NCBI GenBank assembly: GCA_003254925.1
Contig: QANZ01022866.1
Coordinates: forward strand, 2,510 to 66,509
Source of the DNA: Chamaecrista fasciculata
Taxonomy: Eukaryota > Streptophyta > Magnoliopsida > Fabales > Fabaceae
DNA: 64,000 bases
Reading direction: 5' to 3'
The position numbers and the translations under genes are program-made. Every line of letters starts with the position of its first letter. Position 1 is the first letter of the stretch. This document shows positions 1 to 13,150 of the stretch, one piece after another. The notes under the pieces are model-generated. The model did no database searches. It saw only the letters and a program-made list of their open reading frames with translations, and was not told where the DNA came from.

Positions 1-3000
1 GCATTGTCGTTTAGGCCATATAAACGAGAAACGCCTAGAGAAGCTCCATAGAGATGGGCTTCTAAGATCATTTGATTTTGAATCATATGATGCTTGCGAA
101 TCTCGCTTACTTGAAAAAATGACAAAGGCGCTTTTCACTGGCCACAGTGAGAGGGCATCGAACTTGTTGGGGATCATACATGGTGATGTATGTGGACCCA
201 TGAGTACCCAAACTGAAGGAGGTTACTCTTATTAGCAGCTTCAATAGGTTTGACTTGGGCTACCTATTAAAGTGTAAGTCGGAGTCTTTTGAAATAGAGA
301 TTTCAAAGTGAAGTAGAGAACTGACTTGACAAGAAAATCAAGAGGTCTTTCGATCCGATCGAGAAGACGAGTATTTGAGTCAAGAATTTGCTGATCATCT
401 TAGAAGCTGTGAGATGGTCTCACGACTTGCCCCTTCTGAAACCCCATGGGGATGGTGTTTCCGAGAGGAGGAATCGAACCCTATTTGATATGGTTCGATC
501 TATGATGAGTCAAACTGATCTTCCGCAATCCTTTTGAGGATATGCTTTAGAAGCTGCCGTGTTCACACTTAACCGTGTTCCGTCTAAGGCAGTTGAGAAG
601 ACACCATATGAGATATGGATGGGAGGAGTCCCATAGTGTCTTATCACAAATTTGGGTGTGAAGTTTACGTTAAGCAAACGATAAACTATCTCCCAAAAGG
701 TGCTTGTAGGGTACCCCAAGGAAACGAGGGGATACTGTGTTTACTGCCCATCTGACAACAAAGTGTTTGTAGTCAGAAGTGGATTCTCAAGAAGGATCTT
801 GTTTCCAAAAGAAACAGTGGGAGTAAGGTAGATCTTGAAGGAGTTCAAGATCCACAAAGCACTTCAGAGGCACAGACGGAAACTGGAGAAGAACCACAAG
901 GTGTTGTGGAAGCTCCTCCAATGACACAAGGACAACGAAGTTCTGTTAGAACACGTTTTCAACCACAAAGATAAGGATCTTTGGTGACTGAAAACAAGGA
1001 TGTGTTGCTCATGGAGCATGGTGAGCCTACCACCTATCAAGAAGCTATCATGGATCCCAACTCAGAAAAATGGTTTGAAGCCATGAAGGCTGAGATGCAA
1101 TCCATGTACGACAACCAAGTTTGGACCTTGGTCACTCCACCTGAAGGGGGTAAAACCCGTAGGGTGTAGGTGGGTTTTCAAGGAGAAAACCGACATGGAT
1201 GGCAACGTCAATGTCTTCAAGGCGAGGCTAGTTGCAAGAGGGTTTTATACAATGTCATGGCATTGACTATGACGAAACCTTTTCCCCTGTCGCAATGGCC
1301 AAGACCATTAGGATCCTGCTTGCCATAGTCGCATATTATGACTATGAGATATGGCAAATGGATGTCAAAACAGCATTCCTTAGAGGAAGGCTGCCCTAGG
1401 ATGTGTACGTGACACAACCTGAGGGGTTTGTATGTCCTGAGGAACCAGTAGAAGTGTGCAAGTTTCGGAAATCCATGTATGGATTGAAGCAAGCATCACG
1501 GAGTTGGAATCATCGTTTTGATGAGGTAGTCAAAGGGGTTTGGCTTCTTAACAAAACACTGACGAGCCTTGTGTTTACAAGAAGGTTAGTGGGAGCACAA
1601 TTGTGTTCTTGGTGCTGTATGTCAATGACATATTGCTCATTGGAAATAATGTTCCAACCTTAGAGATTATGACTCTTGGTTGTGAAAATCTTTTCAATGA
1701 AGGAAAGAAGCTGCCTATATTCTAGGCATTAAGGTCTATGGGGATAGATCTTGTAGGCTTCTTGGATTGAGTCTGAGTACATGCTTGGATGAGGTACTGA
1801 AGGGGTTCAGTATGCGAGACTCCAAGAGGGATTCATGGCAATGAATCAAGGATTGACCCTGAGCAAGAAACAGTGTCCCAAGACACTTGTTAAGCGAGGG
1901 CGCATGAGTGGCATCCCTTATGATTTGGCAATAGGATCCGTCATGCTGTGTACTCGACCCGATGTGTCATTTGCCCTGAGCATGACAAGCCGGTTCCAAC
2001 AAGACCCTGGTGAGGATCCTTGTACCGCTGTCATAAGTATCTTTGAGTACTTAGGAAGAACTAAGGATGAAATCTTGGATTATGGTGGAATAAATGTGTA
2101 AGGGGTTACACAAGTTCCCGTTTTCCAAAACCTACCAAGATGTATCAAAATCGCAGTATGGATACGTGTTTCTCCTGAACGGTGGCATCGTGAGTTGGAA
2201 AGAGTTTCCAAGCAGAGAGCACGATTGCTGATTCTACAACAAAGGGTTGGTCGCGTAGAGACGCAGACCGTAAAACTAATGTTTGAGGTGTAATTGGTGG
2301 TCACCCTGTGGAGACAGGAAGACACCAAATGGGATTGGATCCCCACTGATGTTCCGACAGTGATATATGTATGCACATATATGCACTCAGACATGATCAC
2401 CTAGAGATGGTGATATCAAGATATGATAAGGTAGCAGACGAGGATGGTGTTGCCGATCCTCCTATGACAATGTCATACGAGATCCCCAGCACAGGTCTTA
2501 CATGAAGAGTCATGTAATGTCAAATGGAGATTAGACACATTAATGGATGTTCCTAGTGTAGGAACAGTTTGATTAATGATTGTACCTAGTGCAAGTGGGA
2601 GTCTGTTTGAGATTGTGCCCTAGGGCCAATCATCTTATAGATATGTTGTGAACATATCAATTAATTTATGCAGATAAATTAATGGTTATGGTTCATTGTC
2701 GTGCTGACGAATGTGGACTGACCAAAATTGGGTTTTTGTTCCCCATTAAATTGGGAGATATCTTACTGGCGCCCTCGATGAGTCTGTCCAGGAAATGCGT
2801 GGCCACGCTAGAGATTGGGACTTACTCAAGGAGATCGAGAAAGTAGAGGTTTGGATCATGGATGACTTTCCTGTGCCTGATCCATAACCAAGATATCGCA
2901 GAACAATAGGGTCGGTGCCTAGGAGGTACGAAGGTTAAAATCGATTTTGGTAACAAACGAACACTCACGTGTTTTGGGTAGTCGCGATGGCTTGCTAGAG

Positions 3001-4421
3001 TCCGCTCACGACTTGTAGGACATAGGGATGACCTACTGCCAACTTCACGTGGGGCCTGTTGGGTCACACACGAGCAGGATTAGAACACACTTTATAAGGG
3101 ACACGAATTAGGGTAATTCGTGGGTCACTCCGTGGCCTAATTTAAGACAGAGAGGAAATGTCTGGGACATTATGTCTTGTCTTAAATTTTCTACAGTTTA
3201 AATAATTGTTAAATGATTAATAGAGATTAATTATTTACAATTTAAATATTAGGAATAATAAATCAAATAATTCCTAAAAGTTAGGAAATTATTGAATTAT
3301 AAAATTCCCTAATATTGGCATGAGGGTGGCGCCTCTTTGATGATTTTTATTAATAAAAATGTTTTATTAATTTAAGTCATGAATTTGAATTCAAAAGATT
3401 TGATAGAGATATCAAAAGATTTGAATTCAAAAGATTTGGTGATTTAATTAATAAAAATGTTTTATTAATTTAAGTCATGAGTTTGAATTTGAATTTGAAA
3501 TTCAAGATTTGAATTAAGATATTGGGGTAATATTTTAATTCAATAAAGAATTTAAATTCAAGATTCAAAATTTGAATTGAAGATATTATGGTAATATTTT
3601 AATTCAAAAACATTGGGATAGAATAAGTTGGTTATGACTTCCTAAGAGTTAGGAGTTATTTTTGATTTATAAAATTCCCTAATAATTGAAGGCATATGGC
3701 GCATGGCATCTTGTGGGACCCAAGGGAGATTTGATCTTCCATTTGATTCTCCAAGATAGCATTTGAATTTGAATTAAAATATTATGGTAATATTTTAATT
3801 AGATATTCAAGTCATAAAATATGATATTATTGTAATGTCATGATTTTATAATTATTAAAATTGCCGAATTTTGATAATTATAGCTTAAAAAGTCGCCTAA
3901 GCCTTAACCTAATTCATAAGTGCAATTTTGTCTTCCTCCTTGTAGAGAGAGAGTGCAAAATCGCCACCTCCATAGCTAGAGAGAGAAAATTCGATTTTCC
4001 TAAAGAGTTAGTGAAAATTCGAATTGTTCTATCTTTGGGGTTTTGAGAGAAGAAGAACAAAAGGAGTTTTGTTGCTGTCTTCTGCTCTGTTGCGCCACCT
4101 AGCCTGAATTCAGAGAAGGAGTTCCTGAGTTCAAAAGCTGTAGATTCAATCCCGAGTTTCTTTGGAGAAAGAAGCAAGGAGGCTAGCACCTCGTGTTCGG
4201 AAACTGTTCGTGTGGATCACCGGTGGAGGAAGGACGTGCAAACGGACTTCTAGACTCGCCAAGTATCACCAATTCGATTGAAAGCTTGAGGTATAACACT
4301 TTTCATATCTGGTTTTAAATTCAGCTAGCGGATCTCAGGGTGGGTTTCTCTTGGGGAGCGCAAGTTTTTTTTGTTATACGTTTTGCTTCCGCTGCGTGTT
4401 TTCCCCGGGGATTTCCCAACA
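1..4421 (+). mobile_element. Ty1/copia LTR retrotransposon, 5' part outside window, broken fossil
   Basis: This is the right-hand part of a Ty1/copia element. The internal region (1-2603) shows the end of the integrase zinc-binding and core domains (motif HCRLGHINERRLEK near position 10), then the copia-type reverse transcriptase (Asp-Val-Lys-Thr region near 1360-1500) and RNase H regions. A complete-ended LTR occupies 2604-4421 and finishes in the family's CCAACA end. It is the same family as the two-LTR element at 11230-23303, and the order of domains is identical. The coding part is heavily decayed with many breaks, so this is an older copy than the one at 11 kb. The left end lies beyond the window. 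Confidence 0.9.
2604..4421 (+). repeat. 3' LTR of the broken copia element
   Basis: It starts at a TGTTTGAGATTGTGCCC sequence directly after the purine-rich tract caagtgggag and ends in TTTCCCAACA. It matches the LTRs at 11230, 21249, 45026 (reverse) and 48350. AT-rich in the middle, as in the other copies. Confidence 0.85.
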
Positions 4422-5145
4422 AATCTGTCCCTGGTCAATTATTCTCGTGGGAGCAAAAATGAACCAAGACCAGCATGACCTCGGTGTATGGAGATACATG
4501 CACTAGATGCTTTACGAGAGTCATGGTGCAATGAGTAAGGGGTTACAAGTTGCTGGACCGACCTAGAGAGTCCTGCATGGGTTTTAGTCATGAGCTAGTC
4601 TCTCCTATACTCTTGTCAAGATGCCCTTAGACCTGAGGTCTTGACTATTCCGGCGTTGTAGATGTCAAACTTTGGCCTAGTCCAACGTTGCCCGTAGCAG
4701 GGTAGCCATACAGGCTAGGTACGTGTTTGGTTGTTTACCGTGCTGAGGAATGTGGTTGACCAAGATGGGATGTTGTCCCTCATTAAAGATGAGAGATATC
4801 TAACTAGCGCCCTCGATGAGTCTGTCGAAGGAATGTATGGCCATACAAGGAAATGGGACTAACTCAGGGAATCGAGAAAGTTATGGTTTGGATTATGGAT
4901 GACTTTCCCGTGCCTAATCCATGACCAAGATATCGTGTGACAATAGGGATCAGGTCAAGGTGGTACTTAGGTTAAGTCATTTTGGCGTTAAGCGTTAACT
5001 CACGTGTTTTGGGTAGTCGTGTTGGCTTGCTAGAGTCCGCTCTTGACTTGTGAGTCATAGAGATGACTTGATGCCAACTTCACGTGAGGCCTGCTGGGTC
5101 ACACATGAGCAGGATCAAAATGCCGCATTGGGACACAAATAAATG
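4422..5145 (+). repeat. Second copia LTR fragment, internal LTR part only
   Basis: Directly after the CCAACA end of the preceding LTR, the sequence re-enters the same LTR family at an internal point (aatctgtccctggtcaatt) and stays similar until about 5145. From there to the LINE target duplication at 5337 nothing is recognisable. It may be the rest of a tandem LTR arrangement or a rearranged second insertion; sequence alone does not decide. Confidence 0.75.
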
Positions 5146-5336
5146 ATTCCCTTTTAAAAATTAAGGATACCTAGTGTATGTCAAGTTAAGTTTAGGGAAA
5201 CAATTGAATATTAGCTAATATTATATTCGTTAACAGATTAACCGAAAAGTATATATTTATATATATATTGATGGTAAATTGTACAATTTAATTGGACGAC
5301 CAAAACATGTAAAAATAGAAAATCTCAATTACACTC

Positions 5337-5350
5337 CGATCCCCCCTTTC
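5337..5350. repeat. LINE target-site duplication, poly-A side
   Basis: The 14-bp cgatcccccctttc directly adjoins the LINE poly-A tail (T-run in this orientation) and is repeated exactly at 27325-27338. Confidence 0.9.
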
Positions 5351-6456
5351 TTTTTTTTTTGGTGAAAATGGAAATTGATTAAGACAAAAGTCAGAGCAAT
5401 ACAAATAACTAAGAAACAGAGAAAGCAAAAGCTAGAAAGAAAAGAGAGGGCAGAGTTACATGCCCTTACATTAATTAAGCCAAAAAAGTCAAAATAAAAA
5501 GCAGTAGAAATAAAAGCTGGGACAAAGTGGAAAATAACGTGAGTAGAGTCAGCAAGCTCCCTTCCATGATTAGCTAAAGCATCGGCAGAACCATTAGCTT
5601 CACGGTAAACATGAAGGATTTGATGATTATCCAATAAGGCCATCAGCAATCTGCAGTTGTTAACAAGAGTGTAATAAGGGTGAAGATTAGATAAATTGTT
5701 TATCGATAAGAGCTCAATAGCAGTCTTGGAATCAGATTCAATAATGAGGTTTTTGATATTCTTGTCAATAGCCAGTTGAAGTCCAAGCTGAATACTCCAA
5801 TGTTCGACTTTTAAGATGTGACCATAACTAAAAGAAGAGGAGAAATCTATAATCCAGTTACCATCTGAATCTCTGATAATACCACCACCACCACGGATTT
5901 TGGTATATTTAGCAGAGCCATCACAGTTTAATTTTAAAAAAGGGGGATCTGGTTTTTGCCAATTGATATGTAAAAGAGAGGGGGGAGAGACAAAGTTTTT
6001 ATCAACAGAAAGAAACATAAATTCCACAGATTTATGAAAACTAGTATTTATAATAGTATTTGGATTAAAAGCAATATTCTCAAAGATACTCTTGTTCCTC
6101 GCAAGCCAAATAGAACGAAGAAGATATGGAAAGAAAATATTTAGAGGGATAGATTTGTAAGAGAAAGAGGAAGAAGTGCAATTTTGCTTAAGCCAAAGGT
6201 GAAAATTATCAGAAGGAGGGGAAGGATCATAATTGATAATATTCCAAATAGTAAGAATAAGGGGACAAAAATAGAAGAGATGTTGAATGGTTTCATCAAA
6301 GTTTTGACAGAGGGGCCACAAAGGGGAAGTAGAGCACTGTTTTTGACAGAGGTTGTTTTTAGTAGGGAGGGCATTATGACTGAGGGACCAGAGAAAGATT
6401 TTTTCCCGAGGGGGAATTGGTTGTTTCCAAATCCAGGTAAATTCAGATTTTTTCAA
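5351..6456 (-). pseudogene. LINE ORF2 C-terminal part: zf-RVT and RNase H
   Basis: Open for about 375 residues. Residues 7-72 match the zf-RVT domain found after plant LINE RTs (FTWIWKQPIPPREKIFLWSL, then ETIQHLFYFCPL). Residues about 174-300 form an RNase H with the catalytic set apparently complete: Asp in NCDGS (179), Glu in KVEHW (218), Asp in ESDS (242) and Asp in GSADALA (292). RNase H in plant L1 elements is thought to help remove the RNA template during target-primed reverse transcription. The ORF reads through into the poly-A tail, giving the KKKK near its end. A frame change separates it from the RT part upstream (6457-6828 holds the connecting sequence in other frames). Classed as a pseudogene because the whole ORF2 is interrupted. 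Confidence 0.88.
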
Positions 6457-6828
6457 CTTTGGAAAGATGGAGAGATAAGCAGAAGCAGAGGTGAAGGCAC
6501 CATTATTAGAATGTTTCCATGAGATATTGTCTTGAATATGGCTAGCTATGGCTACAGGGGTGCTAATGATATCATTTAGGATAAAGTTTGGTAAAGGAAA
6601 GGAGATTTGGAGTTGAATTCTCTTGGTTGGGGTGATAAAAGAAGCGATATTGAGATTTTCTTCATTTTTTTGTAAAGAACCATAAAGAATATTTCGAAGA
6701 GGGCCAGAGGGAAGCCAAGCATCATTCCAGATATTAATATTTAAACCATTACCAACTTTCCAGAACAGGCCATTTGTTAGAATGTCAAGGTCTTTATCAA
6801 GACTTCTTCTAATGTAAGACTTTTGGTG

Positions 6829-8984
6829 TTAATTTTTATTGAGATGGAAACCATATTTAAGGGAGAGGGTTTTAGTGCAAAGGTAATTTTTATTTATGAG
6901 AATATTCCATTTGATTTTGGCCATAAGGCTAGCACTGATAAACTTCGCTTTCCTAATACCTAAACCACCCTGAGATTTGGGAGAGGCAACAATGTTCCAA
7001 TTCATATGGTGAAGCTTTCTGTTGTTAGAGTCATGGCCCCAAAGAAAGTTATTATTTAATTGATCTATTTTCTTAAGGGTGGAAGAGGGAAGACAAAAAG
7101 ACTGCATAGTATGAGTAGGAATAGAGTTAAGAGAAGAATTTATAAGCTGAATTCTACCTGCCATGGAGAGAGAAGATCTCTTCCAACCTTGAAGTTTCTT
7201 GTTCATATTATCAAGAATGAAGTTGAAGTCAGAAGAGGTGTAAGAGTGTTTGAGAGGAAGACCAAGATATTTACTTAAGGAAAAAGAACTAGCTATGTTC
7301 AGAGAATTGGAGGCAAAGGTTTTAAAGTTTTGCGAGACATTATTAGAGAACCAGAGTTTAGACTTGTCATAATTAATTTCTAGTTTGGAATAAAGGGAGA
7401 AATTATACAGGCAATCTTTGATGGTGTTAATATTATTAGTAGTAGCTTTGGCAAAGAGTAAAATATCATCTGCAAAAAGCAGATGAGAGATTTTAAGATT
7501 GTTACCATTGTTTCTAAAGATAATAGGAGACCACTTTTTATTATGGACATGATCAGAAATGGTTTGAGAAAGATATTCCATAGCTAAGATAAAGATATAA
7601 GGTGAAATGGGATCACCTTGTCTAATACCTCGACTAGGTTTGAAGGTGTCAATTTTTTTTCCATTAACAATGGGAGTGTAGTTAAAGGAATTGAAAAGAG
7701 AAGAAAAAAGATTAATCCAAAGCTGGGGGAAATTAAAAAGATTTAGCATATACATAATAAAATCCCAAGAAATTGTATCAAAAGCTTTATTCATGTCCAG
7801 TTTTAAAATAAGCCAACCAGATTTGGTTTTAGACCGATGCATGGCATGCATAGTTTCATGAGCAGTAATGAAGAGATCATTAGATTGTTTGCCTTTCATG
7901 GAAGCACCTTCGAAAGGAGAGATTAATTTATTAAGAAAGGGCTTGATCCGGTTAGAAAGAATTTTTCCAAGGATTTTATAATGAGTTAAGCATAAACCAA
8001 TAGGGCGAAAATGAGAATCTTTAGAAGGATTATTTATTTTAGGAATAAGACAAAGAAGGGTATGACCCCATGAAGGTGGGATGTGGCCATTTTGGAAGAC
8101 GTTTTTGATCAAGGTAATGATTTGTTCCTTAGTAAAAGACCAAGTTTTGGGGTAAAAGAGAGTGTGAAGACCATCATCACCCGGAGATTTGAGGGGGTGA
8201 AGGCTAAAGCAAGCCTCTTTGATTTCTAGCTCACTAGGAGAAGCAGTAAGAGACATGTTATCTAGGTTATCTAACTTATGGATATTTGGCAAACTGAAGG
8301 AAAGATTTTGAGCAAAAGAAGGAAGAGAATAAATATTTTTGAAATGGTTAAGAAGAGTATTAGCAATTTCATTTTGGTCCCAAGAAATTTCAGAACCATC
8401 ATGATTTTGGAGACTCAAGATTCTATTTTTTCTTCTGCGGATAATAGTACTATGGTGAAAGAATTTAGTGTTACGATCGCCAAGGTTTAACCAATTTATG
8501 CGGGATTTCATATGCCATAACTCATCTTCTTGTTTAAGGACAAGATTGAGCTTCTTTTGAAGATCTTTCTCAAGTATTAAAAGTTGAGAGTTATTATTGT
8601 AGCAAAGGCTTTGTTGAACACCAAGGATTCGAGCAATAAGACGTTTTTTCTCATTAAAAATGTTACCAAAGTTCTTAGTGCTCCAATCTTTAATGTGAAG
8701 ATGAATATTCTTAATATTTTCATTAATATCCAAGCTGTTGTTGTTCCACAGAGATTGAACAAAAGAGGGGAAATTATAGTGATTTATCCAGAAAGATTCA
8801 AGACGAGGGATTTTGTTGTTAGGATAGATATTTTGAAAAGTTTTTAGGAGAACAAGGCAGTGGTCAGAGTGAATACGGGGAAGATGTAAGACTTTAGACT
8901 CAGGGAAGAGGTTAATCCAACAAGGGTTTGCATGACATCTATCAATTCTAGTTCTAATAATACGGCCAAACTCCCTATTGTTGG
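6829..8984 (-). pseudogene. LINE ORF2 reverse transcriptase and end of endonuclease
   Basis: About 715 residues of LINE ORF2 in one open frame; the first dozen residues of the open frame come from the neighbouring LTR and do not belong. The beginning is the end of the AP-like endonuclease (RTRIDRCHANPCW, then LPRIHSDHCLVLL). RT motifs follow in order: FRPIGLC (338-344), the first catalytic Asp in LKLDMNKAFD (406-415), SRGIRQGDPISP (463-474), and FADD (516-519) in the place of the usual YADD. The Asp pair is present. The endonuclease nicks target DNA and the RT copies the RNA at the nick. The frame stops at the insertion point of the solo LTR at 8985, where the LINE resumes at 11089. Confidence 0.93.
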
Positions 8985-11083
8985 TGTTGGGAATTCTAGG
9001 CGCATAACGCAGCGGAAGCAAATAATATAAAATTTAAATTTAAACGCGCCAGGTCCTAAAATTCCCGAACGGATCCGCTAGTAGAATTTAAAACCTGTTA
9101 AGATAGTGGTATACCTCACGAGTTTCAATCGGCTGGTTGTACAAGGCGTGTGCTAGGAGTCCACTCACAGCGTTCTCCCTCTGCCAGTGATCCACACGAA
9201 CAGTTTGTCGGGCACCAAGGTGCTAGCCTTCTGTTCTTTTCTCCAAAAGAACAAGGGACCAATCTACAGTGGTTTTTGAATTCAAGAACTCCTTCTTGAA
9301 TCAAAAGACAAGGTGGTGCAAACTGAGAAGAAAACCCCACAAGAACTCCTTCTTGTTTTTCCTTCTCTCACAAACCCTAATTTTTGGTGACTGCAAATCG
9401 AAATTCCTAACTCCTTAGGCAAAGTTGATTTTTCCTCTCTCAACTCTTGGGAGCCAAAAAGTTCTCTCACTTGGAGGAGCTAGGGTTTGAAGATGGCGAT
9501 TTCTATCTCTCTCTCTACAAGGAGGAAGAACAAAATCACAAAAATTGTCACTCTTGCTCTAGGAGCCTAGCCCTAGAGCTTATAATTATATTTAGAGCAT
9601 TATTATAATTCTAAAATCATGAGATTACAATAATATCAGGACTTCATGAATTGAATTTCTAATTAAAATATTACCTTAATATTTTAATTCAAATTCAAAT
9701 TGCAATCTTGGAGAATCAAATGAGAGATCAAATCTCCCCTTGGGACCCACCAAGATGGCGCCATGCTCCCTCAAAAATTCTTCGGAATTTTATAAATCAA
9801 AATCATTCCTAACAATTAGGAAGTCATGATTTTCCAAAGATCCTGAGTTAGGATTCAAATCTTTTGATATCTCCATCAAATCTTTTGAATTCAAACTCAT
9901 GATTTAAATTAAATTAATAAAACAATTTTATTAATATAAATGCCACAAATGAGGCGCCACCCTTAAATTTATATTGGGGAATTTTATAAATCAATAATCT
10001 CCTAACTTTTAGGAATCTTATCTGATTTAATATTCCCTAATATTATACTTGTAAATAATTAATCCCTATTAATCATTTAACAATTATTATATTTAAACTT
10101 GTCCCACAAATTTAAATATATCACAACTGTAGTTTAATTAAGACAAGACTTAATGTCTCAGACATTTTGCTATGTCTTAAATTGTGTCACCAGAGTGACC
10201 CACGAATTAACCCTAATTCGTGTCCCTTTAAGCGGTGTCCTGATCCTGCTCATGTGTGACCTAGTAGGCCTCACGTGAAGTTGGCAGCAAGCCATCTCTA
10301 TGACCTACAAGTCGTGAGCGGACTCTAGCAAGCCATCACGACTACCCAAAACACGTGAGTTATCGTTTTACCAAAATCGACTTAACCTTAGTACCACCTT
10401 GTCATAGACCCTTTTGTCACACGATATCTTGGTCATGAATTAGGCACAGGAAAGTCATCCATAATCCAAACCACAACTTTCTCGATCTTCTTGAGTAAGT
10501 CCCATTTTCCAGCGTGGCCACGCATTTCCTTGGACAGACTCATCGAGGGCGCCAGTTAGATATCTCCCATTTAATGAGGGACAAAATCCCATCTTGGTCA
10601 ATCCACATTCCTCAGCACGGCAATCAACCAAACCCGTACCTAGCCCTTTTGGCTACCCTGCTACGGGCAACGTTAGACTAAGTCAAAGTCTGACAACTAC
10701 AACGCCGGAATAATGATAACCTCAGGTCTAAGGCATCGTGACAGGCGTACAGGAGAGGCAAGCTGATGACTAAACCCATGCAGGACTCTCCGGGTCATGT
10801 CCAGCAACTCGTAACCCCTTACGTAATTGCACCATGACTCTCGTTCCAGCATCTAGTGCATGCATCTCTATGCACCGAGGTCATGCTGGTCTTAGTTCAT
10901 TTTCGCTCCCACGAAAACAATCGACCAGGGATAGTTTAGACTAATTATCACATAATTAATCAGGGACTGTTATCATAGTAAACTTGCTAATAATATGATA
11001 ACCATTAATTTATCTCCATAAATTAATCAATATGTTCAAAACATATTTATAAAATGATTGGCCCTAGGGCACAATCTCCAACA
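8985..11083 (-). mobile_element. Solo LTR of the copia family, reverse, inside the LINE
   Basis: A 2.1-kb LTR in reverse orientation, from tgttgggaattct to caatctccaaca, with no internal region. It is flanked by a perfect 5-bp target duplication gttgg (8980-8984 and 11084-11088). This is the expected product of recombination between the two LTRs of a complete element. It sits exactly between the FTWTN and REFGRI parts of the LINE endonuclease. Same family as 11230-23303. Confidence 0.95.
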
Positions 11084-11088
11084 GTTGG

Positions 11089-11224
11089 TCCAAGTAAATA
11101 AAGGTCCAGAGAAGCCTAAATCAACCAAGTTACACAAGTTAAGAAAATTATTAAAGACTTGCATTTTCTTTTTACTTGGAGGGCAGCCTCCAAATTTTTC
11201 TCTTGGGGAAGAGATGTCATTGAA
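11089..11224 (-). pseudogene. LINE ORF2 endonuclease, middle segment
   Basis: A 136-base island of LINE between two LTR insertions. Translated on the reverse strand it reads DFNDISSPREKFGG, then NLVDLGFSGPLFTWTN, the signature stretch of plant L1 apurinic-type endonucleases (GDFNEI...SEKxGG and LGFxGxxFTWTN). It continues into the RT segment ending at 8984 and is preceded by the segment starting at 23309. Confidence 0.9.
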
Positions 11225-11229
11225 GTCAC

Positions 11230-13132
11230 TGTTGGACATTGTGCCCTAGGGCCAATCATTTTATGTGAAATGTTATGAACATTTAATTAATTTATGGAGA
11301 TAAATTAATGTGTTATCATGTTATTAGCATGTTTACTATGATAACGTCCATGATTAATTATGAGATAATTAATCTAAATCTGTCCCTGGTCGATTATTTT
11401 CGTGGGAACGAAAATGAACTAAGACCAGCATGACCTCGGTGCATAGAGATGCATGCACTAGATGCTGGGACGAGAGTCATGGTGCAATTACGTAAGGGGT
11501 TACTAGTTGCTGGACTGACCCGGAGAGTCCTGCTTGGGTTTAGTCATCAGCTTGCCTCTCCTTGTACGCCTGTAGCGATGCCTTAGACCTGAGGTCATCA
11601 TTATTCCGGCGTTGCAGTTGTCAGACTTTGGCTTAGTCTAACGCTGCCTGTAACAGGGTAGCCAGAAGGGCTAAGTACGGGTTTGGTTGATTGCCGTGCT
11701 GAGGAATGTGGATTGGCCAAGATGGGATTTTGTCCCTCATTAGATGAGAGATATCTAACTGGCGCCCTCGATGAGTCTGTCCAGGAAAAAGAGTGGCCAC
11801 TCAGGAAATGGTACTTATTCAGGGAATCGAGAAATTTGTGGTTTGGATTATGGATGACTTTCCTGTCCCTAGTCCATGACTTCGCGTGGGGCCTGCTGGG
11901 TCACACACAAGCAGGAACCGGACACCATTTAAAAGGGACACGATTTAGGGTTAATTCGTGGGTCACTCAGGTGGCACGATTTAAGACACAGAGGAAATGT
12001 CTGGGACATTAGGTCTTGTCTTAATTAATCTACAGTTGTAAGATATTTAAATTTGTGGGACAAGTTTAAATATAATAATTGTTAAATGATTAATGGGGAT
12101 TAATTATTTACAATTAAAATATTAGGGAAAAATAATTCAGATAATATTCCTAAAAGTTAGGAAATTATTGAATTATAAAATTCCCTAATAATTATATGAG
12201 GGTGGCGCCTCTTAAGGATTATTTGGATAAATAAAATTGTTTTTTTAATTCAAATAATAAGTTTGAATTCAAAAGATTTGATGGAGATATCAAAAGATTT
12301 GATTCAAATAGATTTGGTGAGATCTCCTCTCAGAATCTTTGGTAAATCATGAATTAAGGAAGTTTTTTATTTATAAAATTCCAAAGATAAAGAGAGGGAG
12401 TTAGCCGCATGGTTGGTGGGTCCCAAGGAGAGATTTGATCTCTCATTTGATTCTCCAAGATTGCAATTTGAATTTAAATTGAAATATTAAGGTAATATTT
12501 TAATTGTAAATTCAAGTCCTCAAATAATTATATTATCAGCATATCTTGATTTTAGGAATAATTAAATCACCAAATATTTTATCTATATATATGAGGCAAG
12601 TCGACTTGCCCCATAGAGCAAGCATACTAACCCTAGTTTTGATTTTCTTCCTCCTTGAAGAGAGAGAGAAAATCACACCTTTGCACCCATAGAGAGAGAA
12701 AGTCGACTTTTGCTAAAGAGTTAGTAAAATCGACTTGGCTCCATAATTAGGGTTTAAGAGAAGAAAAGGCAAGAAGGAGTTCTTGTGGGTGGTTTCTTCT
12801 ATGCGCCACTTTTGCTGAATTGGATTCAAGAAGGAGTTCCTGAATTCAAGGGCTGTAGATTGGTCCCTAGTTCTTTTGGAGAAAAGAACTGAAGGCTAGC
12901 ACCTTGGTGTCCGAAGAAACTGTTCGTGTGGATTACCGGCAGAGGGAGAACGCTGGGAGTGGGCTCCTTGGACACGCCTTGTACAACCATCAGATTGAAA
13001 CTCGTGAGGTATACCACTATCTAAAAGTTTTAAATTCTGCTAGCGGATCCGTTCGGGAATTCTAGGACCTAGCGGTTTTTTATAATTGTTTTATTTTGCT
13101 TCCGCTGCGATAGGTGCCTGGGATTCCCAACA
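11230..13132 (+). repeat. 5' LTR of the copia element
   Basis: Runs from TGTTGGACATTGTGCCC to GGATTCCCAACA and is followed one base later by the primer binding site. It contains an AT-rich centre and, near 12570-12600, a tatatatatgaggc stretch that would suit a TATA box, followed by a GA/CT-rich leader-like segment also present in the other family LTRs. Confidence 0.93.
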
Positions 13133-13133
13133 G

Positions 13134-13150
13134 TGGTATCAGAGCCACGC
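13134..13150 (+). other. Primer binding site, initiator tRNA-Met type
   Basis: The sequence tggtatcagagccacgc directly follows the 5' LTR. TGGTATCAGAGC is the standard complement of the 3' end of plant initiator tRNA-Met, used to prime minus-strand synthesis in Ty1/copia elements. Confidence 0.95.
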
